DNA of 64,000 bases from Eumeta japonica (lineage: Eukaryota; Arthropoda; Insecta; Lepidoptera; Psychidae): positions 1 to 64,000 of the forward strand of contig BGZK01001562.1 in NCBI GenBank assembly GCA_005406025.1, in the 5' to 3' direction. The notes beneath the pieces are model-generated. The model ran no database searches. It was not told where the DNA came from and saw only the letters and a program-made list of their open reading frames with translations. A program made the translations under genes and the position numbers. This document shows, piece after piece, positions 61,928-64,000 of the stretch; within the stretch, counting starts at the first letter, position 1; the number at the start of each line of letters is the position of its first letter.

Positions 61928-62645
61928 AAAAAAAAAACTGGCCAATAGCATGTCGGACCGTGCTCATTATAGGGTTCCGAAGCCATTATTATGAAGAAAT
62001 GCCCTACAGATGACAAAAGTACGTTGTTACACTGTTTCCATGTTTCGGGCATAGAATACTTATAAGCACTTTAGTCGTCTATAACTAGAAAAAGAAGTAG
62101 GTATGTAGCAAAAGAGCGTATCTTCGTGGCACTTACGACCTTTTTTTAAGAAGCGCAGTTTTTTGGCAATAACTTGTTAATAATATATTCAACCATGTTC
62201 AAAATAATTTTCGTTGTAAGTATTTATTAATGGTTACTTTCGTTATTTGTTTCATATTTTTAGGAGATACGGTTTAAAAAATAGAGGGGGACACGATTTC
62301 TACAAATTTCGAAGCGATTATTTCCGAAATTATTCACGTAAACAGAAAAATTGTTGAAAAACCTTAAAGTGTTTTTGAAAGAATTGTGGAAATATGTGCC
62401 ACTCTTTGATATGGGATGAAAAAAATTTTTTTCAGCTTCTATGTACTGGGTGCCCCCCAAAAAATATTTATTTTTGATATTTAACCACCAAAATAAGTAG
62501 CGGCTACTGCAAGACACACACTATAAATTTCATCAATATACACTTTGTAGTGCTTGAATAAAATGCCTGGGACATACGGACGGACGGACATACGGACGAA
62601 ACTATAAGAAAGACATAGGAAATTATAGTTAAGATTCTGTACCGA
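61928..62645 (+). repeat. Single copy of the repeat forming the 9.2-10.3 kb foldback
   Basis: 'aactggccaatagcatgtcgg', 'cattatagggttccgaagcc', 'aagcactttagtcgtctata', 'ttcaaaataattttcgttg' and 'ggaaatatgtgccactctttg' match the arms at 9191 and 10281 in order, and run further to a ggacggacggacatacggacg end. Non-coding and degenerate. Confidence 0.65.
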
Positions 62646-63244
62646 GCGATTATGAAACATATGTTGATTTATTTTATAAAAATGTTATTAATAAATGTTA
62701 TTTACACTTTCACTGTTTAACTTTATTTATAAACCCATAAACGCATATGACATAAACATGATATCAGTGCGTTATCAACATGACATAAAACCGAGTAGAA
62801 GCGATATCCACAACATCGCAGTGTAGAAATATAATAACAGAGTTGGTATTTTATAGCAACAGAACCGGATAGGTGCGATTGAGGGTGACGAGATTAGCAT
62901 TCTACACTGCAAGTTCTATGCATCTATAAAACTAGAATATGTACACAAATAGAAATATAGAGCTGCTCGTTGGTAAATTGGCAGGACCTGAAGTCGGCTG
63001 AATCGATTTGGCTAATTTATCCTTTTCAACGTTAGCAATAATCCGAATAAGGTTATTAGCGGAAGAGAAATTGAAAAAGTTTTCCAGGAAACTCGAAAAT
63101 CCGGGAAAAATTGAATGTGCTTTTTTCCGAACTCATGAGCATTTCCCAAGATTCGAACGATGGATACACGTAATCGTTTTATTTTTTTGCGGAATTAAAG
63201 CGAAATCGGAATTGAGATTGATAGCTATCGATATAGAAGATTAA
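62646..63244. other. Spacer, no gene seen
   Basis: The open frame at 63008-63244 has no recognised domain. Confidence 0.45.
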
Positions 63245-63960
63245 GGAATTCAAATATATGAAAATTAATGTTTGTATGTTTCACACCTATGCATGTCTAA
63301 ATTATTGATACAATGACAATGAAATTTTCGTGATATGTTGTACGCACGCCCGAGAAGGTTACAAAAAAAATAGCATTTTCCCCGGTTTCATTCGCGTATT
63401 TGTATTGATAAACCGAATTGAACTGATTCTAAATATTATGAAAATCAATAATAGATAGCTACATTATTCATGAGTAAATTAGGGAGCTAGAATGTGCTCC
63501 TGGATTAATCTGTGAATTTATGTTCTTAAGGCGATTTTATTGATTTGTCCGTAGAAAGCTACACTATTCCCTAATAATATAGCTTATATTTTATCTTGAG
63601 ACTAGCATTTTCCGTCGACTTCGTTAAAATCTGAATCTGATTGCTAGCGGAATCGAAACTGATAGCAATACGGAAAGCGAAATTGAGAAAGGGACTACGA
63701 TCAGAATAAAAAACAGGACCGGGACCGATATTGAGAATGGAATTGGGGACGAAAACGAATGTGGGCCCGCGCCGTTCTCAGATTCAAAGATGAGACCGGA
63801 ATCGGAATCGAAAGCGAAACCGCGATTGAGAATGACATCGAGCGATACAAAAGGAGAAGTAATTCATTTTATGTCCTGCTGGTGGAGCTGCGGCTTTTAA
63901 ATGTATCAGCAAACCATCCACAACAAAGAACAGAACCACGTCTTCCGATTGTGAATATTG
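63245..63960 (+). repeat. Repeat with degenerate GAATCG purine tract
   Basis: 'aatgtttgtatgtttcacac' at the start and a long purine tract at 63650-63840 built on gaatcggaat/gaaattgag. The open frame at 63759-63965 results from the tract. Same family as 1290-1515 and 43370-43830. Confidence 0.5.
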
Positions 63961-64000
63961 TTTAATTAAGACGCGCTCTTAGAAATTATTAAACAATACA

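Noticed and set aside
1..64000. CRISPR arrays, operons, prophage or biosynthetic clusters
   Set aside because: The DNA is eukaryotic in character, with no spaced direct repeats, no dense coding and no gene clusters.

Overview
The window looks like intergenic and repeat-rich DNA from a moth or butterfly (Lepidoptera). Three things suggest this: the AT-rich background, the dense mix of decayed LINE, SINE, mariner, pogo and hAT-type elements, and several repeat styles familiar from lepidopteran genomes (tails ending in 'gaagccgcgg', and elements opening with 'gggttccgta' and carrying tctg/gacg runs). The species cannot be named from the sequence, and the taxonomic call is inference.

I see one clear host gene. 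On the minus strand at 18196-18639 is an intact 147-residue reading frame with a Cip/Kip cyclin-dependent kinase inhibitor domain, the insect dacapo gene. It has a cyclin-binding RRLF, the CDK-binding KWNFDF and PLEGIYEW, and a C-terminal basic nuclear localisation signal. A splice acceptor just upstream and a GTAAGT donor in a GC-rich block at about 19.36 kb suggest a non-coding first exon, with the promoter near 19.4-19.5 kb.

From 0 to 13 kb there are a SINE end, a long lepidopteran repeat, a broken LINE (2.4-4.5 kb) split by a 0.6 kb inverted-repeat element, degenerate direct repeats, and a 1.1 kb foldback element at 9.2-10.3 kb. From 13 to 32 kb there are mostly AT-rich spacers around dacapo, a frameshifted CxxC reading frame at 21.4-21.7 kb, tRNA-like SINEs at 23.8-24.4 kb, and isolated GC-rich blocks that may be promoters or first exons of genes lying mainly outside the window.

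From 32 to 48 kb there are further truncated copies of the same LINE, two of them with visible target duplications. One of these appears to have landed in the end of a pogo-type MITE. There is also a fragment of a second LINE, two dead mariner transposases on opposite strands that have both lost the third catalytic aspartate, a complete tRNA-derived SINE, and a hAT-like MITE. From 48 to 64 kb there are TA microsatellites, a triple-nested insertion (hAT MITE inside a 'gggttccg' element inside a LINE) at 54.8-55.9 kb, a TA-cored foldback at 56.5 kb, and more copies of the repeats above.

I found no CRISPR array, operon, rRNA, functional tRNA or candidate new multi-gene system. The most useful items are the divergent dacapo protein and the layered transposon history. 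Long stretches hold nothing that I can name.
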